Origin: Spirodela intermedia | Taxonomy: Eukaryota; Streptophyta; Magnoliopsida; Alismatales; Araceae | DNA length: 64,000 nt | Direction of reading: 5' to 3' | Assembly: GCA_902729315.2 (NCBI GenBank) | Contig: LR746275.1 | Coordinates: 2,512,501-2,576,500 of the forward strand | Shown: one piece after another, positions 47,656 to 61,711 of the stretch | Numbering within the stretch: position 1 is the first letter of the stretch | How the letters are laid out: every line of letters starts with the position of its first letter | Program-made: the position numbers and the translations under genes | Notes under the pieces: generated by a model | Seen by the model: only the letters and a program-made list of their open reading frames with translations | The model's database searches: none | Told to the model about the DNA's origin: nothing

Positions 47656-49000
47656 ACTATTTTTTCACAAGTAAAAAATACACTGCACCTAAGCTCCCTC
47701 CCTCTCCATCTCTCTACTATATTTTTTTGATAATTATAAAATACACTGGACAATATACCTATATTTGATGATCATTACATATTATTCTTGTAATACCCAA
47801 ATTCACCACACCCTTCACAGTGATACCAACACGATTCCTACCAATATTTTCATGTCCACATCTTTGCATCATCCTCGTTTAGTTTCTTACTCTATTACCA
47901 TTCTCCTTTGAGAGCTGTTACATTGAAAACTAAAAATATTCCAAAAATAATTTATTAGGATTATCCAAAAGTATTAAACCCATTAAAATCTATATGCACC
48001 ATGAAATCTGTTGATCGTCAATTTTCATGCATTATGGCCAAAGTTTTTGATATAATCAAGCAATTTTAAATGCATAGTCTATTGATTGCAGATCCAACAT
48101 TATTAAGCCTATTAATGACGCATTTCGCGTCTATAATCTCACCTTTTAAAAAAAATTAATCGTGAATATTTGTCTCATAATGTTATTCCCACAAATAGAA
48201 GGTCAACCCTTAAAGTACCCACAAAACATGTGAGATAATGTGAGCTAGTTAGTAGTTGACTTAATCTAATAGATTTCTATTTTGTGTGCAATTATTCCTG
48301 ACAACTAAAAAAGTTTTGGATTCTCGCTGTATGTGGAAAATAATTTTATCAATTTATGAGTCATAAATAATATATAATAATTAAAACCACGTAATCACTG
48401 TCATCTGCTGCTGGGATTTTTCGGATTGAGCTGGACTATGATAGGATGGTATTTTCGTCGTCTTAAATGTCACTCAATAATGAGATTTAATATTTTAATT
48501 TTATTAATCCCGTCGAATAAACCCCGTAGACATTATAACCAAGTAAAAAAATATATCATTTTTATGACCTCTGAAATTACGCGTATAAAAATTACGCGTA
48601 TCCAACGAGCTGAATAGCCATTTATGGCTATTTTTTCTAATATCGGTGTCTTAATTTATTTTTTTTGGAAATATCTGCGCAAGTAAACAGATCAATCCAC
48701 GTGGCCTTCCCTTTTAGCCACGTCAAAGTGCCCCTCAGTTTCTCTCCATTCGCAGGCGTCCGGGCTTCAGCCGATTTTTCGGGCTTTTTTTACAGAGCAC
48801 GGGCCGGGGGGGGCCGGGCCCGGACCTCGGAGGTCCTGTTCGCACACGCCAGATGACGCACTGTCCAGATAATCTTTTTGTCGTCGCATACCGCTAATGG
48901 TACAAATCAGAACGTACCACTTCCCCAGTGACGGCAGCATCCTAACTCCGTTTGGCTTGCAGCTGTTGTTGTTGGCGGTAACGTCACCTCTACGGCACCG
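46757..49000. other. VQ upstream region and AT-rich spacer
   Basis: The VQ promoter should lie just right of 46756. A (CT)n tract spans about 47236-47288 and a second lies at about 47625-47654. A 76-codon minus-strand ORF (47333-47563), starting with an ATG in GC-rich DNA, has no recognised domain; it could be part of an unseen gene. From 47.7 to 48.7 kb the DNA is AT-rich and featureless. A G/C-rich patch lies at 48800-48830. Confidence 0.4.
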
Positions 49001-52000
49001 CCGTTAGAAGAGCCTGGTCCAACGGTTGGAAAAGATTAGTGTAATTATGGAACGAGTACTTGACAGGGGCAGGAGCAGGAGGTGAGAGAAACAGTGAATA
49101 AGTGTGTGGGGAGAGTCTCTCTCTCTCTCTCTCCCATTTGGTGCTTTTGGCTGTCGTGAACTCGGGGGGCCAGGGCGCACGGTCGCTGCTGAGGTCCGTC
49201 CGGCCCCTCCTTCTGGTAGCCCGGGCGAGGCTGGTAGCCCTCGCTTCGATCCGGTGGTTCACCTAGTTTCTTGTCTCCTTCAGCTCTTCTTGGATACTAC
49301 CGTTGGGGTGAAGGGCCCTCAAAAGTTTGTCGTTGGAGGCTTCCGGTGTTCTTAGGTTTGTTCGGTCTGCGGAGGGGTTGCGGTTGTCGATCAACGCTCT
49401 CGTTTTATCTCCCCGCGCAGGTGCTGGTGTCTTGCTTTCACATCGTATTTCTCGGATACTGTGTGCCCTTTTTATTGTGAGAGTTTTATTCTTATCCCAC
49501 ATAGTTGAAGCTGAGAGGAAAGGCTGTTTTCTTTTCGAACGCTTTCTTGTTTGTAGATCCGGTACGCGTCGGCTCTGCAGTGCCCGAGGTATTGGTGGCG
49601 ATGTTGCTGAATGGAAATTGAAAACCTGGTTTTGGTTTTGAAGATGTGAAAGGACAGGCTTTCCGGATGCCGGGATTGGCTGCTCAAGTGACTCTGTCTC
49701 CTTACATGTACTCATTTTCTACCCCCATCTCTGTTCAAGGGTAGACTCGCTGATGATGATCCTTTAGTTCATCAATCATCCATTCATCTTCGCTAGCCAT
49801 GTTCTATCTTTCGAAGTAGTTGGTGTTATTTCTTTTCAATCTCGCAAATTTTCACGTTCTGTCATTATACCCATTTTTTGTACCCGGTTCATTCGTAGCT
49901 TGCCCTTTTTCTGTTTTAAGGTGAGAAGAACAAATCGGGACTGCGAAATCTGTTTCAGGGTTAGGGTTTTAGGCGCTGGATATTTGGGAATAGTTAATCA
50001 TTAGAAGATCTCAACTGAAGTGGCTGATTACTGATGTTCATACCCCTAGATGTGAAGTGGGAAGTCTGAATTCACGTTAGTGGGGAAAAAACCTTTTTTT
50101 TCCCGGGGAAGTAAATCTCGGTGGAAGGTTTTGGTTTTGTAAAGATACACATCCGAAGAGAAGCATTTTGAGCCCATCTGCATTGAAATACAACAGGGAT
50201 ACTTTCCATGAGCCATGCATACTTGTAGAAATGGTTTACGCTGCAACCACTTTTCACATCACGACTCAATACAAGATAAGACAATACTTTCCCAATCATG
50301 CTAGAATAATCTGGGGACAGGGATGATCTGGGATAAGCTATAGCTCGATGCTTGGGTTTGATAGATTGTTTCTCAACGTGGCACATTAAAAATCCAAGCA
50401 TGAATCTCATCCACACTGCTTTTGGATGCAGCTAGGAATTTCTTGAAACTCGTCATGCCTTTATGTTGCCATGCTGTGCTGCATTGGTAGTTCAGGTCTC
50501 CTGGCCAGGCTCACGGGGAGATTACACTCATCTCTGGAGAAGACACAATAAAGATGTTGACCTAGTTTTCTTGGAGCATACCTTTGAGAATGCCATTTTT
50601 TCCCCTTTTTGCAAGGTTGCCAATATGTTTGGGACAATTCATCTTTCTGTACATTTTTATGACATCCAGAGGCAATATTAATCAGTATGACGGTTCAATT
50701 AAAATATGATTTTTTTATTCTTGTTGTCACTGCCGTGGGGAAAAAACATATATGAGATTTTGATTCTCTTTTGGTATCAATTAATCAAATGTTTGGAATT
50801 CGGATAATGATATGTTTTCGATATCCCTTGTGTATGCATTTGAGCAAAGAAGGTGATATATGGTATCTGTTGGATATTTATTAGTAAATAGTGTTGGTGC
50901 CATTCACTTTCAGAACCAAAATCGAGAATAGGTATTAAGAATGAGAATTTTATGAAGTCCTCACAAATAAAGATTCCTCTTAGCGGGCAGAGGTTCCATC
51001 ACATCTTCAATTTTGGGATGGAAGTTTTGTGTTTTACCACCTCAGTACTTAAGCACGCTGATGATTTTCCCTTTAGCTCTGAGTATCAAAATGTGTGCCA
51101 AAGTCATAAGAAAACATTCATTTTTCTCTTCCACTGTTCCTTGAATATAGAAGAAAAATCTTTCATAAATTTTCCCCGCCCGCAGCTCCTGAGCAGAGCC
51201 AAATGCACTGGCAGCTTCTTGCCACCGGAGATATATAAATCTAAAAATGAATTGGAAGAAAATTGAGAACCTGATTTTATAGTTGGTTTACCTTCCTAGA
51301 ACCTGTTGTCTTGCCCTAGTAATAGCTTCCCTACCCCTGCAATCTTCCAGGATATCCTGGGTAGTCTACGTAGTCTTTCAGATAGTCTACGTAGTTTTAG
51401 TCTACGTAGTCTTTCAGATACATGGGTGTTGGTTGAGAAGAAGCCTTCATGCGTGTTCCACAACTGGCGAAGTTGGGCGCCAAAGTTCTTTCACCTGTGG
51501 ATCATATTCATGATGTTCATGGGCTTGTGGTCAACAGGGTTGGAACATGTGATATTATTTACTGAGGTGTGTCTGCACGGCAACACATTAACCTTCCAAA
51601 TTTCACCTAAAAAACATTTTGTGAGAAGATTCTAGTATCAGGATGAAGCTACCTTAAACAAGAATGGCATAGAACTAGAAATTTATTTCTATTTTAATTT
51701 TTTTACACAACATAATATGTTTTTTTATTGACATATGCCCGACTATGCCAGTGTTTTTGCAAGCTTTATTCCATCGTTTCATTTTCATGTTAGTGGCATA
51801 AAGTGAAATAGAGTTTCTTTCTGTTTGAAAAATGTTTGAAAAATGCTTGGGCAATGTGTTGCTTTCTGTTTGAAAAATGTTTTTAACCTCGGTGGATATT
51901 GACTGGTGTTAGCTTAGAGAATTGTGCGTAGAAGGAACCCAAACACGCTTGGCATTTTAGTTTCTTACTAGAATAGTGACATTCTCCTGTGTTGGCAATG

Positions 52001-52461
52001 TGTTTGTTGATGAATGATGAAACTATTTGATTTTTCAAGTCTGAAGGATACAGTTTATTTTTAACTCTACTCTTCATGGGTTATGTGATGTAAGAGGCTC
52101 GTGCTTATGGTTCCTTTTTGTTATTTTGTTGTACAGATAGCATTATAATCGAAACTTATTGAAGAAACCGTTTTTTCTGTTTTTCACCTATTTGAAGCTT
52201 ATCGTGAAGAAGTAAATTTATTCTAGCGGTAGCCTTATTTCCTGGTGTGTGTTTTCTGTAATAATGGTCTAACTGCTCTATTTGATGCATGAACCTTCCC
52301 TTTTCTGATTGGAATTTTCGAAATTCAGGTACTTGTTGTGACTGGCATAGCTACATTGGCTGACAGAATTCTTTCCCTGGTGTTGTACCGACCAAAGGAA
52401 TATCTTCAAATTTGGAATCACTGCAGTTGGCCATCTCTTTGAGAACCTGAAAGTATTCATT
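49001..52461 (+). other. Probable promoter, first non-coding exon and leader intron of the TGA gene
   Basis: An AG acceptor at 52327-52328 (AAATTCAG) precedes a stretch of 133 nt with no upstream ATG before the TGA start codon, which suits a 5' UTR exon. The GC-rich segment near 49100-49400, with a CT tract at about 49115-49132, is the best candidate for the first exon, which would leave a leader intron of about 3 kb. Nothing coding was recognised between. A TACGTA-rich small repeat lies at 51361-51420. Confidence 0.4.
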
Positions 52462-55400
52462 ATGGCAGATACAAGTCCGAGGACAGATACCTCGACAGAT
52501 GTTGACACTGATGCCCATAATCAGAAAGTGAGGCTTCTGTGATTTTCTTAAATCCACATGCTATTTGACCGTTGATTCCTTGAGGAAATAGGGTTTAATG
52601 CTTCATTTAGAACTGATGGGGAAGAACCGTGTCATTGGGCTGTTAATTATGAATTATATACCTGTTTTACTTAAATGGGAAACTTATGGACCGATTTGTC
52701 TTCAATGTGTCATTGTATCCTTGAACATGATAATACTTCTGATGAAATGTTTGATCATTTTGTGGGTCATCTTCTTCTTCCAATAAATCATGTTCCTGTG
52801 CCATGAATTCATCCAACCTCTTATATTGTTATCGGGTCTTTTTCATACTTTGATTTGGCACAGATTTATTGAGGAGATCCTTGACATTCATTAAAATCGT
52901 GCTCAATTTTTTTCATTCCTCCAATTGAAGGGGAGATGAGGCTGAATCTATGAAAAATGACGAATATGTGCTTTTTTGTGTCTTAGCTTGTGTTTGGTTT
53001 TTATCATGTGCTGAATGGATAAACCTTTAGGTGTTCTTGTTCTCTTAAAGTTTTAAAGGTTAGTTTTTTAAAACTATGTAGAGAAGGTTGAGTTGAGACT
53101 GGCTCTAACATTCGTTCATATTGGGTCGTATATAAATTTAAAAGTTATAACAGTTAATGATTCCTCAGTCTTTTTGTTGTAGAAGAAAGAAGAGGAAAAT
53201 ATTTTAGTGAGCCCTAGCGTATTCTGTTTTGGTTTCTGCTAGCTTAATTTATTTTCCTATGGTGAAAGAAAGAATAAATACTTGGTAGGGCTTACTTACA
53301 GTTGTGTGAATGTATTTATTTCAGTTAAAAAATGCACATCATATTCCCCACTAATGATCTGTTTCAATCCTGGGTGTAAGTTGAGGAGAGGGTGAAACAT
53401 GTTAAACTGGACAACATTACCTATTTTTATCCATTCCAAAGTTGTTTAGATTTCATGATGGCACAATGTTTCTTCTACCAGTGCCTTAGATGTCCCATTG
53501 GTATTTAGATAGTTCTCCGGATGTGAAGCCTCCTCTGTGTGCAGTAGAGAGATAGCGGAAGTTTACATATGGTAATGATTTAGAAGCCGCTTCTGATTGA
53601 TGCTTATTTTTCTTGGCTGCTTAGTACGAATCTGGGCTTCGAAATGCGATAGTAGCGGCTTCTGATTCGAGTGACAGATCCAAAGAAAAAACAGGGGATC
53701 AAAAGGTAATGAATAAATATTGAATTTGCTCCCCTGGTTCACTGGTGGCTCATTTTAAATTTTATGTGCATATTACAGACCAATAATTCTTCTCTTGTCT
53801 ATGGTTTCTCAGATTCTTCGTAGGCTTGCTCAGAATCGAGAAGCTGCAAGGAAGAGTCGATTGCGGAAAAAGGTGCTAAATAGTCCCTTTGATGTTTGAG
53901 TTTATGAATAAGCATTTCTTTAGATGTTATATACTTAGTAGAGGGGATGGGCTCTCTATTCCAAGGGGGCTTCCAAGAGTTGAAGAAGGTTCGGTGGCGA
54001 AAAGGTCAGAGAAAAGAGAGCGAAAGAAATAAAAGTTGACATTTTCAGAAATTACGAAACCCCCAAAAGTTACAATAAGTTACGAAACCCTAAAAGTTAC
54101 TTATTGTAACGTTTATTTCCCTTTGAAAGAAATACAAGTTACAATAAGTTTGAGACCATCAAGATTACGAACCCAGACAAAATTCTAGCCCACCAAGAGG
54201 AAAGTTCCGGTCCAATGGCACAATCAGATACCTGGTGTATCTTAATCTCTTTAAGAATTAACAGCCCACTGGGAAGAAAGCCCCTTGGAGATCTTGCAAG
54301 TGAAGCAACCCATGGGCAGAAATCCTTTAGTGACCTTTTACTGAATACTCTTATGCTACTCCCTTACATTTTCAGAAACAGAAAAAGTAACGAAAACTCC
54401 TGTTGATATCTGTGTCACTGGCAGCGAAACCCCCAAAACCCTAATCCCGAACACGAATGTGGAAAATAAGATGCGCTTAACTTGATTAACGTCTGGGCCT
54501 GGTATTTATATGAGGCCCATTGCACAGGGGTTGAACCGGACGGTCCAGTCTGGTTTGACACTTAAGTAATAAAGAAAATATTACAATAAAGGAAAAATAA
54601 ATAATACATTTTTTTTCTACAACACTCTCTCAGTCAAACCACTCCATTTCTAAGTATGTGATTGGTTCCGGTCACTGGAGATTATCCAAAGAGAGGCACA
54701 AAGGATGGGACAGTTTATTATTTTAAGCATCTACTTTGCTCCTGACCTCTTCATATCTCTTTCATTGCTGGTGGAACGTAGCTCCTAATTCCTGTTGCTC
54801 TGGATAGTTTCTGGAAGTTCTAACACGAGAAGAGGCATCCTAAAAATGTGACACATGACATCCTCCTTTCCTATAAAGGCCTTAAGAAGTATTTATGCTA
54901 CCCAAATGACGACTTAGGTGATTATATGCTGGGATGTTATGCCTTCAACTTTCTTTCTTCTATTTGCTGAACTTTATCTTAGTTGTATTTTCTTCCTATT
55001 CTAATCAGTGGGTTGTGGAATTTCACTTAGGAAGCTTCGATTATAGACAGATTGCAAATTTTACTTAATATTTCTCCATGTCACTTTGTTTATGAAGGCA
55101 TATGTCCAACAACTGGAAAGCAGCCGCCTGAAACTCACACAACTTGAGCAGGAGCTTCAACGGGCTCGACAACAGGTATTATTTATAATCCAATCTCCCT
55201 CCCCCTTTAGAGGCTACTTTCCTTGTATCACTATCTTTAACTCGACACTTTTTTCCACAGGGTATCTTCATTTCTAGCACAGGTGACCAAGCCCATTCGA
55301 TGAGTGGAAATGGTATATCCACTGCCTATTACCTCGTCACTTTCTTTCATTGTCAGAGTTTACTAAGCACAAAGTAACTTCTGATCTATTCAGACTCCTA

Positions 55401-58400
55401 GGAGTTTTCCCAGTTTCTTTATTTTATGTTTTTTTTCTGTCAGGATAAGTACTTACCTATGACGTGTAACTGTCATGAATTTCGTTATTCCAACTTATGT
55501 GCGATCATGGAGCCTGTTCTGTGTTCCATTTTACTCTATATATATTTTTTATTGACTATGTCAGTTTAATACGTATCTTTACTACCGAGTTCTCTTGTTC
55601 TTTTTCTTGCCTTTACTTCTTCTCACTAAAGTGTTGATGGTCTTACTTTAAAATAGTTCAAATGTTAGATAATTTTTTTGTACATTGCCAAATTACATTT
55701 GTAAGGATGTTCGTTTGATTGAAGCTTGTCTATGTGAATTTTCTCATCAGCCTCATAAAACATAGTTATCCGAACTGCCATATAGCAGTTGTTCTGCAGT
55801 TAATCATACACAGATTAATGGTCCAATGAAATTGGTGGGGATTAAGGATAACTTTTATGTTAATCCCTTCTCACACTTATCATATTGTTAGACGAGTAGA
55901 GAAGTTTTCTGAGGGATGCTTTTCCTTATTTCTTTCTCTGTTTCAGCTACGTGGTGAACTCTTCTGCTTGAGGTCTATAATAGCTGATTATTCCACATTA
56001 AAGAACTAAAAGATATCCCCTGCATTTTAAACAGGAATATGACGATAAAGGGATTCTTGAAGTGTTTTTTTAGCCATGACGCTGAAATCTTCTTAATTAG
56101 ATCTTTATTTATACCCTCCCTTTTCTCATGGTTAGATTAACCTAGATTTTGAAAGGGCATTTTCGAGATAACTCGGTTTTCGGAAATATAAATATTCCGT
56201 TTCTTATGCCTCTAAAATCATGCTTCATTTTTTTATGGTCCTTCTGATCTTAAAATATTCATGTAATATGAAATTTTTCTACAGTTTAACCTTAATGCTC
56301 TAATTCATTTTTAGTCTTATTGAAGGAGAACTATATCACTCTCCATTCTAGCAGAGCCCTACAGGGAATGAGAGCGAAGGGAGGATAGCTTTAGTTCTAG
56401 CCTTCTCCTCTATTTTCGCAACTCAGTCTTATTATTCCTTTTCTTCTCTTGAAGCACCCTACACAGTCTTGGCAACTTGTTCTCAACAGTACTCTTTTTT
56501 CTTCTCATCTCCATCTAGAACTATTCTGCACACCTCACGGTCGTTTAATGCACAATGAAGAGAAACTAAACTGATGTTACCATCCTCGACGCACAGTTTT
56601 TTGTCTTTGGGCTCCTATTCCCATTTTCAGTTTGATTTATTGGTACTTTATGATGGATACATTTTTTTAGTATGTTTCTCACTATTGATGTATTTGTGTT
56701 GTACGGCCTTCTTCCGCTAAGTTGTGTGTAACGCATGTTTCCTATGCTTGATAGCAAGGGAATTTTTCCCAGTTGAACAGGTTCCTTCTACTTAAAGATA
56801 ATAATAGGAAACAATGAAATAAATGATTATCCATCGTATATTTATTTTTTACACGGCGAATCATTTACCCAGAGTTCTTGTTCTTCGTCCATGCCATAAT
56901 CTTCCTTATATGGATATGTTCTAATTGTGGGTAATAATCAGTACAATAAATAACGTCCAGTGGCTCTCCAAAATCAGGAAACAGCCCAAAAAAACGTCAG
57001 TATTACGGATAAGGTCAAAACCTGTATAGACTTCACCCGAAACTTGATTTTCCCACTTCCGCCAACTATGCCAATTTCTTACTGCGTCTGTTGGATACTA
57101 GGGCGTCAGTCTTTAACATGTAATGGGATTGCAGTTATGCAACGGGTTCTAATCTGTGTAAAATGAATTGATCAGTCCACTGAGACGAAACGGATGAAAT
57201 AAAGGATACTGAGCAATCATGATGGAATCCAAACATGCGCTGTTAATGGACATTACCATTTTACCACTCAGACCATGGCAATTATATGTAGGTCATCTTT
57301 CATATGAACGATGCAATTAACAACGATATCTGATATCTCATGTTTAGTGCTAAATGTTTGTATCTCTCGTCATTCGCACTGACCTCGTCTATCAATCATT
57401 TTTTATTCAATGCACATTGGCCCCGCTTAAATATCCACAAGCGCATTCATTTGGCTGGACAAGGATTTGGTTCTTCAAAGGAATTGAAAATGTACCCTCT
57501 CAACAATGTGAAACTAGTGTACGCAGGGTCACAGCATTTTTTCGAGAGGATTCTGTGTGTCTATGTTGATTTTTGGCCTAGGACACATGAATATCCAGTA
57601 TTCTATGTTATTGAAAAAATCTCTGTAAATGGGGACTGAAACCTTTAACTTTCTTCCTATATGCTTGCTCCATCTCGTGTGCATAGATTTATTAAATTAC
57701 TGAAAAATATTTTAATCTTCTCTTATACCTGTTTTATTTGAATCGGACTGAGTTGCTTGATCAGACATTTACCAGAGATTGCTGTTCTCTTTTCTCATGG
57801 ATCAAGGGAAACGTTTATGAATTTTCAGGAGCCCTGGCATTTGATGTAGAATATGCACGGTGGCTAGAGGAACATAATAAGAAGACCAATGAGCTGAGAG
57901 CAGCAGTGAATTCCCATGCAAGTGATAATGACCTTCGTGGCATTGTTGATAGCATCATGGCACACTACGATGACGTTTTTAGGATGAAGGGTGTTGCTGC
58001 TAAAGCTGATGTTTTCCACATTTTGTCAGGCATGTGGAAGACTCCCGCAGAAAGGTGTTTCTTATGGCTGGGAGGATTCCGTCCATCTGAACTTCTCAAG
58101 GTCTTTAAAATGTGCTTATCTGTGTGCAATATTGTATTTCTTATAGAATTTTTGGAACTTGCAAAATATTAAGGCCCCTAAGCAATCATTCGGTTGAAAA
58201 AGGAAGTGATCAAATTTGTTAAATCAAAAACCCTTTTACATGTGTCTTAAGAATGAAGGAAGCCTTATTTTGCTCTAAGCAAAGGATTTCGTTTATGACA
58301 TGAATAAAAGTGTTCACGCAATTTTCTCTTGGTTCTTTCTCCTAGTTAGTTGGAGTCGTTTTAGAACAGCAAGTGATTTGCACATTGTTTTGCTGTTTCC

Positions 58401-60716
58401 GGAAATCTATATGAAATATTTCCGAAGAAGATCCATTATACAAATGGCAGTTCCTGGTTATCCTGGTTTGGTTAGTTCACGATTGACACTGATTGTATAC
58501 TGGATACTCTGGTAGATCTATTTATTGTATGTTTTAAAATTTGATTGCTGATTTTTTTTTAAACACTAATAATCGTCCTGTGCCTTGAGGACGAATGAAG
58601 GCTTAATGCATGTGGTTTACAAACATTCGACTTTTGGGTTTCTGCATACACCATTCACACAATTTTCTCCAAGCCTTGCCCCCAGATGGAGTGCACTTGT
58701 AGAACAGCCAGTAATGTTCATGTTGTTTTCTTCTTTCTTGAATTCTACATCTGTTGTTTCTTAGGAATCTCCATTATGCAATTACCAATTTTAAAATCCA
58801 CGAAGAATTCGGCCTTTAAAATACTGAATTCATGTCGGGTTGAAAATTTAGGTTTTCATTGAATTTATATTATGTTTAGTAATTGGATGACTTGATTTCT
58901 TTTGTCAAGCTCTAACAAAGTTGCATTCTGTCAAACTGGAATGTGTGCTATTCGACAGCTACTTATGAATCATTTGGAGCCTCTGACTGAGCAGCAGATG
59001 GTTGGCATATGTAATCTGCAAGAAAACTCGCAGCAGGCAGAGGATGCTCTTTCCCAAGGGAAGGAGGCATTGCAGCAGTCCTTGGCTGAGACTTTGGCAT
59101 CTGGATCCTTTGGTCCCACTGGATCATCAGGAGATGTTGCTAATTACATGGGACAGATGGCAATGGCCATGGGGAAGCTGGGAACACTGGAGAACTTTCT
59201 TCGCCAGGTACCCCTTCCTATGACTTTTCAGATGCTGGGCGGGTTGGGGGTTGGGGGGGGGGGGAGGGGGGAAGGAAGGGGGGGGTTTGGAGAACATCGA
59301 AACGTCTTATTTTCTGGCATCAATTTTTGTACAAATGGTACCACTATTGAAATAAAGTTTCTGGCACTTTTTCCTGCGTAGATTACGTGCTCCTATGCTA
59401 GAGATTTAGGATTCCTGCTTTACGTTTGTATGGACTATTTATTCGAGAAAAAGCATTTATTCATTTAAATTCTAAAAAGAGCATCCTTGCAAGAAAAGTA
59501 GCACATAGAAAAGGCAATTTTTTTATCTTTATGTAATCCTCAACATGTGATTGCTGTTAGATTATCGTATATATATTTTCCAATTATTTTAAATAATCAG
59601 CTGCTATATCGCTACAGTTTTTAGCGACCCTTGATTTTGCTTTTAATATTCCGTATACTATGTAGGAACCTGATACATACTTATAAGAAATACTTAGATT
59701 TTCTTTACTATTATTCAATCACTTGGTTAGTCTTGACATGCTTGAGTTAAATGATTGTTAGTGACATCCAGGGTATAGAGGGAATATATATATATATAAA
59801 CTGCATTCTAGCACTGTGTAAGCGAGCAACATAGTCAGGGCCAGGCCATTGAACAAATTTAAACTTCACTAGTTCTCAATGAGTGCATCTAGTACACAAA
59901 TCTCCTATAATATTCTTAAACCAGGCTTGGATCTTGACAATACCTGCACCTCAATGTTGGAAAATTTATTTACACTCCATTCCTTTGCAAAGTTAGTGGT
60001 TAATGCTGACTTTCTCCCTATCTTTCTCTCTCGCTCCAATCCCCCCCCCAGATTTATTTATTTTTGGTCATATTCTGATTTTGGTGAAAGTTTGTTATTA
60101 CGATATTTCTTTAATGTCATTTGGGCATGTGTTGCTTTTATTGAGTCCCAGTGCTCGGGCCGGCGTCTTCTCCTAATCGTGGGCAAGATTTTCATTCCAG
60201 CTCTTCCTTTTATAGCCTCCCTCTCCCCAGGGAAAAGACCCAATCTCTCGGGACCCCTGAGCTCATTCCTACCCTTAGGACAGGAGCCAATGCCTTTTTG
60301 TTGGAATATTTGTTTCCGCGAGAATTCCCACAAACCAGAGACAATTCCATCCGACCAATCGATGGGAACCACAGGCTTCATGCGATTATATCATTTATTG
60401 GAGTACTAAGGATTTTGCCCCAGGAATTCTGGATTTTAATCCGCCCCAAACCAACCCGTGTGAAAGAAGAAGAATGGAATTTTGATGGCTGCCTTGATTG
60501 CACCTGCGTTTGTTCCTCTTATGGGCTGTGAACTACTGCTGAATTATTACTCCTTTCTGTTTCTGCCAGGCTGACAATTTGAGACAGCAAACTATGCAAC
60601 AAATGCATCGTATATTAACTACCCGTCAATCAGCCCGTGCCCTCCTGGCTATCAGTGACTACTTCTCACGACTCAGAGCTCTTAGTTCTCTCTGGCTTGC
60701 CCGACCGCGCGAGTGA
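52462..60716 (+). CDS. TGA2-like: TGA-type bZIP transcription factor, clade II (TGA2/5/6-like)
   Basis: Eight coding exons join in frame to 334 residues, the normal clade II size: 52462-52527, 53625-53705, 53813-53872, 55098-55175, 55261-55312, 57829-58100, 58959-59207, 60570-60716. The basic region NREAARKSRLRKK (about 58-70) is followed by a short leucine zipper (QQLESSRLKLTQLEQEL). The DOG1 domain fills the rest (ALAFDVEYARWLEEHN, HILSGMWKTPAERCFLWLGGFRPSELLK, YMGQMAMAMGKLGTLENFL, YFSRLRALSSLWLARPRE). Known clade II TGAs bind TGACG (as-1) elements and recruit NPR1 for salicylate-induced genes, and act in detoxification responses. Introns are long, the largest about 2.5 kb between exons 5 and 6. 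The N-terminus MADTSPRTD matches TGA2/6. No damaged residue was found. Confidence 0.95.
53930..54660. mobile_element. Possible transposon remnant in TGA intron 3
   Basis: Base composition and style change within intron 3. The phrase AAAGTTACAATAAGTTACGAAACCC-like repeats occur near 54057-54150, and a TATTTATATGAGGCCCA element sits at about 54500. A 224 bp segment (54401-54624) begins TGTTG and ends CAACA, as LTRs do, but no target-site duplication flanks it. No coding remains were recognised, so the nature of the insert is unsure. Confidence 0.25.
59238..59286 (+). other. G-run cluster (quadruplex-capable) in TGA intron 7
   Basis: Many runs of 3-12 G on the transcript strand start about 30 nt after the exon 7 donor at 59208. 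More than four GGG runs separated by 1-3 bases meet the usual quadruplex pattern. Confidence 0.6.
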
Positions 60717-61097
60717 GGTCTCTGGGCTTTTCTTATTCATTTCCCCATCATATGGAAGGATATGGCAGATGCAGGAGGTGCACGCCTTCCTTCACAAGGA
60801 GAGACTTCGCTGTGGACCGTCCCCTCCCCCCCAAAGCTTGTATCATATGTTCTTCGGGCTCATGTAACATTTTCAAATATTAATAGCATCCCCCAGGATT
60901 AGTAGTGTTTGTGATGCCCATGCTTTTGTAAGGATAGCTGTAATGGTTCCTGCTCTTTCCTCTTTTGTTCTTGTTCATCAACTTAATCCCCTCCATCTTT
61001 CTTCTGGTCACCTGACAGATTTGTGTAATATCTTGCGGAGCCGATGATGATATTGTGCCCACTGGGCTCCTCTCATTCTCGAATTTAGAACCCCGGG
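60717..61097. other. TGA 3' flank
   Basis: The TGA 3' UTR should lie in this stretch. An AT-rich piece at 60866-60890 could act in 3' end formation; no exact AATAAA is present. No gene is seen. Confidence 0.4.
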
Positions 61098-61495
61098 AGG
61101 ATAATGATGATGATGATTTCTATGGTTTTATTAGAATATTTATGCTGGGTCCACTCTTTATTTTTCTTGTTTTGCTCATCAGATCGAGCTTCTCAGGTTT
61201 TCTTCAGATCACCCTTGACAGGTTAAGATGATGACGATGATGATGATGATATATATGGTTTTATTAGAATATTTGTGCTGGGTCAACTCTTTCCTTTTCT
61301 TGCTTTGCCCATCAGATTGAGCTTCTCAGATTTTCTTCAGATTACCCGTGACAGATTAAGATGATGATGATGATGATTTATATGGTTTTATTAAAATATT
61401 TGTTCTGGGTCAACTCTTTCCTTTTCTTGTTTTGCCCATCAAATTGAGCTTCTCAGATTTTCTTCAGACCACCCTTGACAGATTAAGATGATGAT
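61098..61495 (+). repeat. Three-copy tandem repeat with GATGAT microsatellite
   Basis: Copies anchored at TATGGTTTTATTA start near 61121, 61254 and 61381, giving steps of 133 and 127 bp. Each contains CTGGGTCAACTCTTTCC, TTGAGCTTCTCAGATTTTCTTC and GACAGATTAAGATGATGATG. The GAT triplet number varies between copies. Confidence 0.85.
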
Positions 61496-61711
61496 CAGAT
61501 CTTATGTTCGCTTCAATCCTCGGTGGTGATGGCATCCTTTTTTCTATTTACTTAGCATATATAATCTATGTTCATCCAGATCTTGTGGGGATCCTTCTGA
61601 AAACACTCCTGCGAAGCTCCAGCAGGGTGCGGTAAACCTTAATGGGCCATTATGGGCATATGGGCTTCTTGAACCACTCGAAGCCCAACAAAAGCCTGGG
61701 CCCAACATGAG

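Noticed and set aside
54401-54624. Solo LTR with TG...CA ends
   Set aside because: The flanking five bases do not match as a target-site duplication, so it is kept only as a low-confidence remnant.
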